DNA of 41,974 nucleotides. Origin: Bacteroidia bacterium. GTDB lineage: Bacteria > Bacteroidota > Bacteroidia > UBA4408. Position 1 is the stretch's first letter; each line of letters starts with the position of its first letter. Shown here piece after piece: positions 1 through 9,201 of the stretch. The stretch lies in NCBI GenBank assembly GCA_020845635.1, contig JADLFI010000023.1, positions 1-41,974 on the forward strand. Direction: 5' to 3'. Position numbers and translations under genes: made by a program. A model generated the notes under the pieces. It had not been told where the DNA came from and made no database searches. It saw only the letters and a program-made list of their open reading frames with translations.

Positions 1-300
1 ACCGCTACCACCATCACTCCAGTTTAAAGAACCAGAATAACCACTAGCTGTAATGGTAGAGTTACCACAATTATTGATGACAGCAAGAGAAGGAGCCGAA
101 GGAACAGGCAATGGATTAGCCGTAACATAGTTACTGACTGTACTAGAGCATCCGTTCACTATTTGCATAACATAATAATTTCCAGGCCCAACAGTTCTAG
201 GATTACCGCTACCACCATCGCTCCAACTTAGTGTACCGGAATAACCACTTGCAGTGATAGTTGAGTTACCACAATTATCAATGACAGATAATGTGGGAGC
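1..300 (-). repeat. 204-base in-frame tandem repeat encoding Ig-like units
   Basis: The bases starting at 1 and at 205 are closely similar and lie in register 204 bases (68 codons) apart. Both encode a stretch resembling the Ig-like repeats of large Bacteroidota surface proteins, with the shared motifs NCGNSTITASGYSGSL and WSDGG. The first copy is cut by the window edge, so the copy number is unknown. Confidence 0.7.
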
Positions 301-3300
301 CACAGGTATTGAGTTAATAGTAAACGGAGCAGACTGTATTATTGTAGAACCGGTTAGAGTATTACTCCAACGTATTCTATATCCGGTTCCTGTTGGAGTG
401 TTATATGGGATTGCAAAATTTGAAGTAACTCCAGTTGTTGAAACAACATTACCTAAAGTTACCGGAGAAGCAAAACTTCCGGAAGCATCTGATAATTCTG
501 CGGTAAATGTAGTACTAGGCCATACAGGTGGGCTTAATGTACTTGTTACGTTTACCAGATAACCCGCACAAACAGGCGCATTATTTACCGTAGCTGTAAC
601 AGTATATTCTCCGTTTTCGATAAAATAAACCGGAGTAGGCGTAAAACCAGCAATTGATTTTCCGACAATATCAATATCTCCGTCTCCGTCAAAGTCGGCA
701 GAGCAGATTACAGCAGGATTAGTGCCTCCTGTGGCATGGGTAGTCACGGCAAAGGTTCCGCTGTTGTTAGCCACATAAACAGCAGCAGCAGAGGAATGAG
801 CCACATATAAATCAATATCCCCATCGCCATCAAAATCGGCTGCTTCAATTTGCCTTGGGGAGGCGTTCACTGTGAGGGTTTGTTCTAATGTATATGTTGA
901 AGAAGGATAATTGTTTCTAACCACTATCATGGTACCGTCTGCAGTTTTAGTGGCTACCAAATCTAAATCCCCATCTCCGTCATAATCGAAACAATTCAGT
1001 GCTGTACACTCGGTAGATGTTCCGGTATTTGAAAGCAAAACAGTGGCTGCCTGAAATGAACCCGGATTGGAAGGGGTGTTGTAATTTATTCTTAACACTC
1101 CTCCCGATACTGTTCTGCCGTGTGCCACATCTAATAGTCCGTCTTTGTTAAAGTCACCGATGGTGAATGAATTAATACCGGAAAGTGATTGAATAAGCAC
1201 CGGAGTGGAATCAAAGCGGCTTGCCAAAGCTCCTGTACCCGTATTGCGGTAATAAAAGAGTCTTCCTGTGGTTGGATTAGAGCACACAATGTCCAAGTTA
1301 CCATCACCATCCATATCTGCTACTTTTATGTTAGCGGCAGCTTCTGTTGTCCAGGAGCTACTGGATTGTGTAAAAACACCGCTACCGTTATTGGTATAAA
1401 AGTCCATAACATTGCTTGCATAAGGAACGGCAGTTACTAAATCCAAATCACCGTCATTATCTAAATCGCCTGCTGCTATGCCAACATCATTATACATAAA
1501 AAATGAGCTCCCCGAAGTAAATGTTCCGGATCCGTTGTTATTATAGGTCTGCACGGTAATTGCAAATTCATCATTTGAGGCTCTTGTTACGGCAAAATCA
1601 ATATCCCCATCGTTATTAAAATCTCCCGCCACTATGTCGCTTATATTATTTGAAGCTATAGAAGAAAGAGCCTGAAAACGTGCAGTACCACTGCCTGCTG
1701 CGGCAAAGTATTCAAATTGGTAGGGACTACTTAGAGTGCCGCCACTGATGCTGCTTGCTGAAGGAATGGTAACGGAAATTTTTTCACCCGGCTTATAGTT
1801 TATGTTGGGATTAAAAGTATAGGTAGGTTGTGAAACGGAACCCAACCCGAAGTGTCGTCCTTTTAAACTGCCATGAAAACGGGTGTTTGATAACGATGAT
1901 AACACTACGCTAGGAGAAAATGTAACAGAAGTGTTTTGTGCCACAGGCACATTAGTGCTATTTTCAACCGGATTAGTGGATACAACAGTTAAGGGGCTTA
2001 TAAGAGTAACTTTGAAATCTTCTATTTCACCATAAGTTTGTGCTGAACAGGCATCTCCCGCAGTAGGAGTATTGTTAAAAATGGTTCTTACCCTCATTAC
2101 CGATACCCCTTCTGTAAGCACATCAGGAAGGGTAAAATTTCCTCCGAAAGTGGATGAACCGGGGGCAGAAAATACAAACTCGTTGGCATCATCAAAATCC
2201 CCATCACGATTCAAATCAATCCAAATACCAATCCCTTGATTATAAGGTCCGAATGAGCCGTATATGTCGTAATTTTCTCCGCCATATAAGGTAGTGCTTA
2301 GTGTGTCAGCGGTCGAATAGGCTGTATAATTTCCCAAATGTCCATTACACCCACTATTAGTTTTTTGAATCAGCATAAAGTTTCCACTCATCATATAAAA
2401 GTCATCTAAATAGTCATTAGAGGAACAATCAACGGAATATGTTCCTGTACAATAGCATTGGTCTGAAACAGATATTGTTCTGCTTGAAGTGCAACCATTT
2501 GAACTTGTTCCGGTAACCGTGTATGTGGTTGGTGCGACAGGCGAAGCTATTACACTTGCTCCGGTAATGGTGTTTAAACCCGATGCAGGCGACCAAGTGT
2601 AGGAGTTTGCCCCTGAAACCGTGATGGCAGTTGCGTTTCCGGTGTTACAATTTCTACTTGCTAAGGTTATTTCGGGCGAAGAATTGATAGTAAACGAATT
2701 AGATTCAGTCCCAATAACAGAAGGATTACTGCTGATTACCCGTATTTTGTAACCGCTTCCGGTGGCTGTGCCCAAAGGAATAGTACATGAAATAGTACCT
2801 GAGGAGGCTGTGCTTACCAATAAGCCAATTGTTGTGGGACTCGCAAAGCTACCGCTTGCGTCAGACAGTTGCGCGGTAAAATAATTTGTATAAAAAACAC
2901 CATTAGAGGTGTAGTTAACATTTAATGAAGAACCAGCACAAAAAACAGTTCCTGCAAACGAAGAGTTAATAAAAACTTCGTTTAACAAGATTGAAGCCAT
3001 ATTGTTATTGGTAGTTCTTTTTACAGAAGCAAGGTCAATATCGTTATCTCCGTCAAAGTCGCCAGCAGCAATACCATACGCATAATAACCGTTAGGAATA
3101 GGGTTTGTGTTATCATATGCAAAAGTCCCGCTTCCGTTATTCTTATACACTTCAATGTTACTGTTGCCATTTGGCACCAACACCAAATCTAAATCCCCAT
3201 CTCCGTCTATATCTCCAATTTCTATATCTCTAAATCCTCCTGTGTAGGAGGTGCTTGTTGCTGTTGAGCTAAAGGTAATATTCCCACTGTTATCAGAAGT

Positions 3301-4590
3301 ATTGAGAAAACAAAATAGATTTCCGAGTGAAGCATAAGCAAAATCGAGTCTTCCGTCTGCATCAAAGTCTCCGGTTACCATATCCAATGCGGTAGCTCCA
3401 TTAGGTGCCGTATATGTATGTGACGAAAACTGACCAGAGTAGCCGGGGAGCATCACAATCTGGTTGTTTGATGTAAGAATAGCAACACTACTTCTTGTGA
3501 AAAAAGGCCCACTAGCTATGTTCCCAAAAAATCCGGTAACTATTTTTCTTGCAGTGGAGCTGTTATTGCTGATTGTATAAATTGTTGGACCGGCATTTAA
3601 GGTATAAATGGTATTCATTCCAAAAACCAAAACTGTACTTTGTGCTACGCACACTTTTCCGGTATTATTATTTCTTCTGAAACCTATTATCAAATCTATA
3701 TCTCCATCGGCATAAATTGAGTTGTTTGAGTTGTTGTAGTCTGTTGCGGCCAAAGCAGTTACACCAATTACTCCAACAGTATCTGTTGCAGTGGCCATTA
3801 AGTTACTTGCATAGCGGTTATAAGGACTGCCAAAGGTGCCATTACCACCATTTCTATATATTGAAATCCTAATAGAGCTTGTGAAACCAGAATTGTACCC
3901 TACTGCAATATCCAAATCACCGTCTCGGTCAAAATCTGCAATAGCCCAGCAAGAAGCAGACGTTAGCGGTAAAACAATAGTAGCTCCGGCATTCAAGGTT
4001 CCATCTCCATTCCCTGTCATAATGGTTATTTGTGATGCAGTCAAGGTCAGTAAATCTAAGTTGTTGTCGTTATTGATGTCGGCAGCATAAGTTGCTATTG
4101 CCGCAGCATTTAGCGTATTGCTGCTTAAGTAGGGGTTAAACCTTGCCGGTCCAACTCCTGCCTCTGCATAAAAAGAATAGTCTTGAGAATATGATGAATT
4201 ATTACCATCTGTATCCTGAACCCCGGTAGTGCGAGAAACAGAGATTAACTCACCGGGAAAAAAATCGTTGGTTGGGTTATAGGTTATAGTACTGGTATTA
4301 GCACCTGAGTAGGTGCCATGTGCAGTACCAATTCTTCCTTTTTTACTACGATGTATAAAAAAATTATTTTGACTAGTTGCCGTACTTGTTACCGCAACAT
4401 TATAGTTATGCACAATGTTGCTGTTTCTTGGGGCATTTCGCAGGTTGGTTGTTGGAGAAAAACCGGTAACAGTTGGGTTACTTTGTGCAAAACTCAATTC
4501 TGAAAAAGCCATCAATAAAAAGGCAATTTTGACAAAAACACTGTTTAGAGTACAATGTTTTTTATGGTGTTTTTTTTTATATATTTTCAT
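1..4590 (-). CDS. giant secreted FG-GAP/VCBS, GEVED and Ig-like repeat protein (C-terminus outside window)
   Basis: This minus-strand frame is open from the ATG at 4590 to the window edge, giving 1530 residues with no stop. The function is unknown; it looks like a large exported adhesin or surface protein. An N-terminal signal peptide has a long basic n-region, a hydrophobic core at about residues 18-34 and a likely cleavage in SFA|QS near residue 35. A Big_5-like Ig domain follows (about 38-150, ending in a FFPGE motif). Next come about six FG-GAP/VCBS repeats (about 150-530) with Asp-rich metal-binding loops such as DFDRDGDLD, then Ig-like segments, a GEVED-type domain (about 710-860, motif YGEIEDF), a second Big_5 domain (about 864-950), and about seven more FG-GAP repeats (about 957-1330). 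CHU_C-like Ig repeats run to the edge. Calcium binding and T9SS export are inferred from this architecture; the sorting domain would lie outside the window. Confidence 0.85.
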   Translation of the reverse strand, partial: MKIYKKKHHKKHCTLNSVFVKIAFLLMAFSELSFAQSNPTVTGFSPTTNLRNAPRNSNIVHNYNVAVTSTATSQNNFFIHRSKKGRIGTAHGTYSGANTSTITYNPTNDFFPGELISVSRTTGVQDTDGNNSSYSQDYSFYAEAGVGPARFNPYLSSNTLNAAAIATYAADINNDNNLDLLTLTASQITIMTGNGDGTLNAGATIVLPLTSASCWAIADFDRDGDLDIAVGYNSGFTSSIRISIYRNGGNGTFGSPYNRYASNLMATATDTVGVIGVTALAATDYNNSNNSIYADGDIDLIIGFRRNNNTGKVCVAQSTVLVFGMNTIYTLNAGPTIYTISNNSSTARKIVTGFFGNIASGPFFTRSSVAILTSNNQIVMLPGYSGQFSSHTYTAPNGATALDMVTGDFDADGRLDFAYASLGNLFCFLNTSDNSGNITFSSTATSTSYTGGFRDIEIGDIDGDGDLDLVLVPNGNSNIEVYKNNGSGTFAYDNTNPIPNGYYAYGIAAGDFDGDNDIDLASVKRTTNNNMASILLNEVFINSSFAGTVFCAGSSLNVNYTSNGVFYTNYFTAQLSDASGSFASPTTIGLLVSTASSGTISCTIPLGTATGSGYKIRVISSNPSVIGTESNSFTINSSPEITLASRNCNTGNATAITVSGANSYTWSPASGLNTITGASVIASPVAPTTYTVTGTSSNGCTSSRTISVSDQCYCTGTYSVDCSSNDYLDDFYMMSGNFMLIQKTNSGCNGHLGNYTAYSTADTLSTTLYGGENYDIYGSFGPYNQGIGIWIDLNRDGDFDDANEFVFSAPGSSTFGGNFTLPDVLTEGVSVMRVRTIFNNTPTAGDACSAQTYGEIEDFKVTLISPLTVVSTNPVENSTNVPVAQNTSVTFSPSVVLSSLSNTRFHGSLKGRHFGLGSVSQPTYTFNPNINYKPGEKISVTIPSASSISGGTLSSPYQFEYFAAAGSGTARFQALSSIASNNISDIVAGDFNNDGDIDFAVTRASNDEFAITVQTYNNNGSGTFTSGSSFFMYNDVGIAAGDLDNDGDLDLVTAVPYASNVMDFYTNNGSGVFTQSSSSWTTEAAANIKVADMDGDGNLDIVCSNPTTGRLFYYRNTGTGALASRFDSTPVLIQSLSGINSFTIGDFNKDGLLDVAHGRTVSGGVLRINYNTPSNPGSFQAATVLLSNTGTSTECTALNCFDYDGDGDLDLVATKTADGTMIVVRNNYPSSTYTLEQTLTVNASPRQIEAADFDGDGDIDLYVAHSSAAAVYVANNSGTFAVTTHATGGTNPAVICSADFDGDGDIDIVGKSIAGFTPTPVYFIENGEYTVTATVNNAPVCAGYLVNVTSTLSPPVWPSTTFTAELSDASGSFASPVTLGNVVSTTGVTSNFAIPYNTPTGTGYRIRWSNTLTGSTIIQSAPFTINSIPVAPTLSVIDNCGNSTITASGYSGTLSWSDGGSGNPRTVGPGNYYVMQIVNGCSSTVSNYVTANPLPVPSAPSLAVINNCGNSTITASGYSGSLNWSDGGSG

Positions 4591-4703
4591 ATTGTTTTAT
4601 ATAATTCTCGGGTTATCAATAGTATTAATGCACGTGTGTTACTAGTACAGGTATAGTATTGTTTAATAATAATTCCTCATTAGCCTTACTTAACAACTTT
4701 TTA

Positions 4704-4751
4704 TGACCAAAACAAAGAAGCAATAAGCATTCATTTAAAAATTTTTGGTCA
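4704..4751. repeat. spaced inverted repeat TGACCAAAA / TTTTGGTCA
   Basis: Two perfect 9-base arms (4704-4712 and 4743-4751) are separated by 30 bases in the divergent intergenic region. The spacing is too wide for a simple terminator. It could be a paired operator or be coincidental in AT-rich DNA. Confidence 0.35.
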
Positions 4752-4857
4752 GTTTATTATTGTTAATTTTTTAGACATTTGTTTAAAAATAATCGCTAAA
4801 ATACTACTTTTTTATGTTAACCTGCAAATATTATTGACTTATTTTAAAGAACCAATA

Positions 4858-4885
4858 CTTGAATAAGGCTTTTTATTTACCTTTG
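4858..4885 (+). promoter_or_regulatory. Bacteroidota-type promoter of mqnE
   Basis: A TTG (-33 type) at 4858-4860 is followed after 17 bases by TACCTTTG at 4878-4885, a full match to the TAnnTTTG -7 consensus. The predicted transcription start is near 4891, about 18 bases before the ATG. Confidence 0.65.
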
Positions 4886-4908
4886 AACTTTATTATTTTA
4901 TTATTGTA

Positions 4909-6021
4909 ATGTTAAATTCAATTGAACAAAAAGTTCTCGGTAAGAAACGTATAACAACAGACGAATGTTTGTATTTATATGAAAATGCAGAATTAGGTTA
5001 TTTGGGAAAATTAGCCAATTATGTTCGAGAGCAAAAAAATGGGAACTATGCATACTTTAATCGCAACTTCCATATAGAGCCTACCAATATTTGTGTTTTT
5101 GACTGTAAGTTTTGTAGTTATTCGCGCTTAATAAAAAACAAGGAAGATGGTTGGGAAATGAGCGAAGAAGATATTCTAAATAAGGTAAGAAGCTACAATA
5201 ATCAACCTATTACCGAGATTCACATTGTTGGAGGGGTACACCCTCACATGGGCTTACAATATTTTGCCTCATTAATTAAAAAAATTAAAGATATAAGGCC
5301 CGATGTTCATATTAAAGCTTTTACTGCTGTTGAATTAGAATACATGTGCCGTAAGGCAAAAGTAAGCTACAAAGAAGGGTTGAGTATATTAAAAGAGCAC
5401 GGGCAAAACTCTTTACCCGGAGGAGGTGCCGAAATTTTTGATGAAGAAATCCGAGAAAAAATATGTAAAGACAAGGCCACAACAGCGCAATGGTTAGAAA
5501 TTCACGAAACTGCTCATAGTATTGGTATGCCAAGCAATGCTACTATGTTATATGGTCATATTGAACATTATATGCACAGGGTAGATCACATGAACCGCTT
5601 ACGAAACTTACAAGACAAAACAGGAGGGTTCAATACCTTTATTCCTTTAAAATTTAGGAATAAAGATAACCAAATGAGTCACGTAGAAGAGGTAAGTGTT
5701 GTAGAAGATTTAAGAAACTATGCCATAGCTCGTGTTTTTATGGATAATTTCCCTCATTTAAAAGCCTATTGGCCAATGATAGGGCGCAATACTACTCAAA
5801 TAAGTTTAAGTTTTGGGGTTGATGATATTGATGGAACCATTGATGATTCAACAAAAATTTATAGTATGGCTGGTGCCGAAGAATCAAATCCTGCATTAAG
5901 TACAAATCAACTGGTTGAAATGATTAAACAAGCCGGTAGAACCCCTGTTGAAAGAGATACACTTTATAATATCATAAAAAATTATGATATTATTTCTGAG
6001 ATAGGCGAGGAAGTACAGTAA
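4909..6021 (+). CDS. mqnE: aminofutalosine synthase MqnE (radical SAM)
   Basis: This enzyme uses a radical SAM mechanism to join the chorismate-derived enolpyruvyl benzoate to an adenosine unit, making aminofutalosine, an early cytosolic step of the futalosine route to menaquinone. The 370-residue product has the radical SAM cysteine motif CVFDCKFC (C62, C66, C69) right after HIEPTNI, plus IHIVGGVHP and SLPGGGAEIFD, which are typical of the MqnE/MqnC group. The NRNFHIEPTNIC context and the C-terminal DDIDGTI stretch favour MqnE over the close paralogue MqnC. The length is normal for the family. The gene is monocistronic, with its own promoter upstream and a double hairpin downstream. No other menaquinone gene is in the window. 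Confidence 0.88.
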   Translation: MLNSIEQKVLGKKRITTDECLYLYENAELGYLGKLANYVREQKNGNYAYFNRNFHIEPTNICVFDCKFCSYSRLIKNKEDGWEMSEEDILNKVRSYNNQPITEIHIVGGVHPHMGLQYFASLIKKIKDIRPDVHIKAFTAVELEYMCRKAKVSYKEGLSILKEHGQNSLPGGGAEIFDEEIREKICKDKATTAQWLEIHETAHSIGMPSNATMLYGHIEHYMHRVDHMNRLRNLQDKTGGFNTFIPLKFRNKDNQMSHVEEVSVVEDLRNYAIARVFMDNFPHLKAYWPMIGRNTTQISLSFGVDDIDGTIDDSTKIYSMAGAEESNPALSTNQLVEMIKQAGRTPVERDTLYNIIKNYDIISEIGEEVQ

Positions 6022-6027
6022 CAACTA

Positions 6028-6054
6028 TTTGGTTTAGAGTTTAGCTAAACCAAA
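6028..6054 (+). terminator. hairpin after mqnE
   Basis: A perfect 10-base inverted repeat (TTTGGTTTAG / CTAAACCAAA) with a 7-base loop starts 7 bases after the mqnE stop. It lacks a T-tract, so it probably acts together with the stronger hairpin just downstream. Confidence 0.5.
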
Positions 6055-6088
6055 CAATACGAATTGTTTATTGTCCTTTGATAAGGAA

Positions 6089-6125
6089 TTTTTGCCTAAA
6101 GTGAATTTACAACTTTAGGCAAAAA
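6089..6125. terminator. bidirectional terminator between mqnE and slyD
   Basis: A perfect 14-base stem (arms 6089-6102 and 6112-6125) with a 9-base loop carries TTTTT on its left arm and AAAAA on its right arm. It therefore has the stem plus U-tract form in either direction, as expected between two convergent genes. Confidence 0.75.
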
Positions 6126-6151
6126 TATAGGAAAAACTTTAATACTATTTG

Positions 6152-6670
6152 TTAGTGATGATGCCCTCCCGGACCATGAACATGGCCATGACTTAACTCT
6201 TCTAAGGTTGCAGGTCTTACTTCAAGAACCTCACCGGTAAAGTGTAAATTCTTTCCTGCCAAAGGATGATTAAAATCCATTTTTACAAAGTCATCAGTTA
6301 TTTCTACAACCAAACCTTGCAAACGATTTCCTTCTTGGTCGTGCATTGGTAAATAGTTCCCAACTACAACCATTTCTTGGTCAATTTCGCCTTCTTCATT
6401 CTTAAAAGCGTTTATGGGAACATCAATAATATGATCGGGAAAGCTTGCCCCATAGCCCTTTTCAAAACCAATTCTAAAATCAAACTTTTCTCCTTTTGAT
6501 TTTCCCAAAAGAGCACTCTCAAAATCTTCTAATAAATCGCCATTTCCAAATAAAAAAACAAAAGGATTATCAATACTTGTTTCTTCAACAAGAATTTCCT
6601 CGTCAGAGCCATTGTTGAATGTGGTTAATATGTAATTTACCGACACTACTTTATTTTTTTCTATAGTCAT
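6152..6670 (-). CDS. slyD: SlyD-like FKBP peptidyl-prolyl isomerase with His-rich tail
   Basis: A cytosolic peptidyl-prolyl cis-trans isomerase and chaperone of the SlyD type, 172 residues. The FKBP fold starts at the N-terminus, is interrupted by the insert-in-flap chaperone domain (about residues 70-125), and resumes with the diagnostic DFNHPLAGKNLHF motif and GEVLEVRPAT. The C-terminal 13 residues contain six histidines (HGHVHGPGGHHH), a likely metal (nickel) binding tail as in SlyD. No signal peptide is seen. It lies 47 bases downstream of lon on the same strand, so a chaperone and a protease may be co-expressed. A TTTG at 6713-6716 with a degenerate -7 element 19 bases further on could give it its own start. 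Confidence 0.88.
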   Translation of the reverse strand: MTIEKNKVVSVNYILTTFNNGSDEEILVEETSIDNPFVFLFGNGDLLEDFESALLGKSKGEKFDFRIGFEKGYGASFPDHIIDVPINAFKNEEGEIDQEMVVVGNYLPMHDQEGNRLQGLVVEITDDFVKMDFNHPLAGKNLHFTGEVLEVRPATLEELSHGHVHGPGGHHH

Positions 6671-6717
6671 TTATTTATTTTTTTACAAATAACATCATTT
6701 ATTCCTAAAACGCAAAC

Positions 6718-9201
6718 TTATTTTTTGGTCTCTTCCTTTTTTACTGTCAAATCTAATGCATCCTCTACTTTCTCGTCTAATAAGGCGTATTTTATTACCT
6801 CATCCATACGTTTTACATAATTAAATTTCATATCGGTAATATACTCAGGTTTTATTTCTTCAATATCTTTTTTATTGTCTGCACATAAAACAACTTCATT
6901 TATTCCGGCACGTTTTGCAGCCAATATTTTCTCTTTTATTCCTCCAACGGGCAATACCTTACCTCGCAAGGTTATTTCACCGGTCATCGCTAAATTGGCC
7001 TTAACTTTACGTTGGGTAAATGCTGAAGTTAAGGCAGTAAACATAGTTATACCGGCAGATGGACCATCTTTAGGAGTAGCCCCTTCAGGAACATGGATAT
7101 GAATATTCCAATGGTTAAAAATATCTTCACTAATTCCAAAGCTATATGCATGTGCCTTTAAATATTCAAGAGCAATTACGGCCGACTCTTTCATTACCTC
7201 TCCCAAACTTCCGGTTAAAGTCAGTTTCCCGCCATTGTTTGGGCTTTTACTCAAACTTACCTCAATAAATAAAATATCGCCACCTACCGAAGTCCATGCT
7301 AAACCGGTAACCACTCCGGCAACACTATTATCCTGATATTTATCACGAAAGAAAACTTCAGAACCTAATACTTTTTTAACATCCTCGGGTTTAAGCTTAG
7401 AGTTATACTCTTCTTTCATGGCAATATGTCGGGCATAAGCTCTAATTACTTTTGCAATTTGTTTTTCCAAGGCACGTACTCCACTCTCTCGGGTGTAGTC
7501 ATCAATTATTTTCTCAATTGCTTTATCACTAAATTGTAATTGATTTTTCTTCAAACCATGCTCTTCTAATTGCTTTGGTATTAAATGGCGTTTGCTTATT
7601 TCAAGTTTCTCTTCAATGGTGTAGCCGTTTACATCAATTATCTCAAGTCTGTCGCGCAATGCAGGCTGAATGGTGTTTAAAGCATTGGCAGTAGCTATAA
7701 ACATTACTTTGCTCAAATCATATTCCAGTTCTAAAAAATTATCATAAAAGGCGTTGTTTTGTTCAGGGTCTAAAACTTCAAGTAGGGCAGATGAAGGATC
7801 ACCATGATAGCTACTGGCAACTTTGTCAATTTCATCTAATATAAATACGGGGTTTGACGATTTGGCTTTTTTAATATTCTGAATAATTCGTCCGGGCATA
7901 GCGCCAATATAGGTTTTGCGATGTCCGCGTATTTCGGCTTCATCATGTACTCCACCTAAGCTCATTCGTATAAACTTACGCCCAAGCGCCTTTGCAATTG
8001 ATTTCCCTAAGGATGTTTTCCCTACACCGGGAGGACCGTATAAGCATAATATAGGAGCCTTCATATTGCCTTTCATTTTTAAAACTGCCAGATGTTCCAA
8101 TATTCGGTCTTTTACCTTATCTAATCCAAAATGATCGTTGTCTAATATCTTTTGTGCTTTCTTTAAATCAAATCTATCTTTTGTATATTCATTCCAAGGC
8201 AAATCAAGTAATGTTTCAATATAATTCGTCTGAACCGAATATTCTGCTGAATTTGGGTTCATTCTTTGTAACTTTTGAAGCTCTTTACTAAAAGTTTCGG
8301 CTGTTTCGGCCGACCATTTTTTACTTTCTGCTCTTTTTTGAAACTCATTAACTTCTTTATCTATTGAGTTTCCTAACTCTTCTTGGATTGTTTTTAGTTG
8401 CTGACTCAAAAAATAATCTCTTTGCTGCTTATCCATGTCAATCTTTACCTTGCTCTGAATTTGATTTTTTAATTCGAGCATTTGTAACTCTTTACTTAAA
8501 TGTTGCAACACGAAAGTGGCCCTGTCTTTTAAATCAATCACTTCCAGCATACGCTGTTTCTCTGCTACAGGAGCATTCATATTAGAGGAAATAAAATTGA
8601 TTAAAAACGAAGGACTTTCAATATTCTTAATGGCGAAGGCCGCTTCTGAAGGAATATTAGGAGATTTGCTGATAATTTGCAAGGCCATGTCTTTTAAAGA
8701 AGCAACTAAGGCTAAAAACTCTTTCTCATTATGCGCAGGCCTGGTTTCTTCAAAAGGTAAAATTGAGGCTTTTAAATAGGGTTCTTGTTGTGTTATTTCA
8801 TTTAACTCAAATCTTTTCTTTCCTTGAATAATTACAGTGGTATTGCCATCAGGCATACGCAGCATTTTTACAATATAAGCCAATGTCCCTATTTTATTTA
8901 AGTCATCGGGACTCGGGTCTTCTATTTTATCATCTTTTTGAGAAAGCACCCCAATAATCTTATCCCCTTTATAGGCTTCTTTTACTAATTTTATAGACTT
9001 GTCTCTTCCTACGGTAATAGGAATAACCACGCCCGGAAACAACACGGTATTGCGTAACGATAAAATAGGTAACACCTCAGGCATTTTTTCAGAGTTCATC
9101 AACTCCTCATCTTCTGAGGACATCAAAGGAATAAACTCGGTATCTTCATCAACTATATCGTTTAAGTTTCTTATTTCAAAATTAAAATTATCGTTTCCCA
9201 T
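6718..9201 (-). CDS. lon: endopeptidase La (Lon protease)
   Basis: ATP-dependent cytosolic serine protease that degrades misfolded and regulatory proteins. The 827-residue product has the LON substrate-binding N-domain (about 41-250), a coiled-coil linker (about 250-345), and an AAA+ module with Walker A GPPGVGKT (389-396) and Walker B FILDEIDK with acidic pair D456-E457. The C-terminal protease domain has the catalytic Ser-Lys dyad: S715 in PKDGPSAG and K758 in the VGGIKEK segment, 43 residues apart as in E. coli Lon. The short charged N-terminal extension and Lys/Glu-rich C-terminus are ordinary for Bacteroidota. The start is the ATG at 9201. I could not assign its promoter confidently in the upstream region. 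Confidence 0.96.
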   Translation of the reverse strand: MGNDNFNFEIRNLNDIVDEDTEFIPLMSSEDEELMNSEKMPEVLPILSLRNTVLFPGVVIPITVGRDKSIKLVKEAYKGDKIIGVLSQKDDKIEDPSPDDLNKIGTLAYIVKMLRMPDGNTTVIIQGKKRFELNEITQQEPYLKASILPFEETRPAHNEKEFLALVASLKDMALQIISKSPNIPSEAAFAIKNIESPSFLINFISSNMNAPVAEKQRMLEVIDLKDRATFVLQHLSKELQMLELKNQIQSKVKIDMDKQQRDYFLSQQLKTIQEELGNSIDKEVNEFQKRAESKKWSAETAETFSKELQKLQRMNPNSAEYSVQTNYIETLLDLPWNEYTKDRFDLKKAQKILDNDHFGLDKVKDRILEHLAVLKMKGNMKAPILCLYGPPGVGKTSLGKSIAKALGRKFIRMSLGGVHDEAEIRGHRKTYIGAMPGRIIQNIKKAKSSNPVFILDEIDKVASSYHGDPSSALLEVLDPEQNNAFYDNFLELEYDLSKVMFIATANALNTIQPALRDRLEIIDVNGYTIEEKLEISKRHLIPKQLEEHGLKKNQLQFSDKAIEKIIDDYTRESGVRALEKQIAKVIRAYARHIAMKEEYNSKLKPEDVKKVLGSEVFFRDKYQDNSVAGVVTGLAWTSVGGDILFIEVSLSKSPNNGGKLTLTGSLGEVMKESAVIALEYLKAHAYSFGISEDIFNHWNIHIHVPEGATPKDGPSAGITMFTALTSAFTQRKVKANLAMTGEITLRGKVLPVGGIKEKILAAKRAGINEVVLCADNKKDIEEIKPEYITDMKFNYVKRMDEVIKYALLDEKVEDALDLTVKKEETKK

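Larger units (their letters stand above)
4591..4908. other. 318-base divergent intergenic region
   Basis: This AT-rich region separates the giant surface-protein gene (leftward) from mqnE (rightward). It holds a clear mqnE promoter at 4858-4885 and a spaced inverted repeat at 4704-4751. I see no convincing TAnnTTTG element for the leftward gene and no ORF that looks coding. Confidence 0.6.

Noticed and set aside
1-300. Possible CRISPR-like repeats
   Set aside because: The repeat is 204 bases, in frame and protein coding, with no short repeat-spacer pattern.
254-4645. Several plus-strand ORFs (254-562, 1189-1440, 3836-4090, 4318-4503, 4415-4645)
   Set aside because: They lie opposite or around the start of the minus-strand giant exoprotein frame, which has repeating domain motifs throughout. 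Their products show no family features.
4909-6021. MqnC instead of MqnE
   Set aside because: Both share the radical SAM and LPGGGAEI motifs, but the NRNFHIEPTNIC context and C-terminal features fit MqnE better. A profile comparison would settle it.
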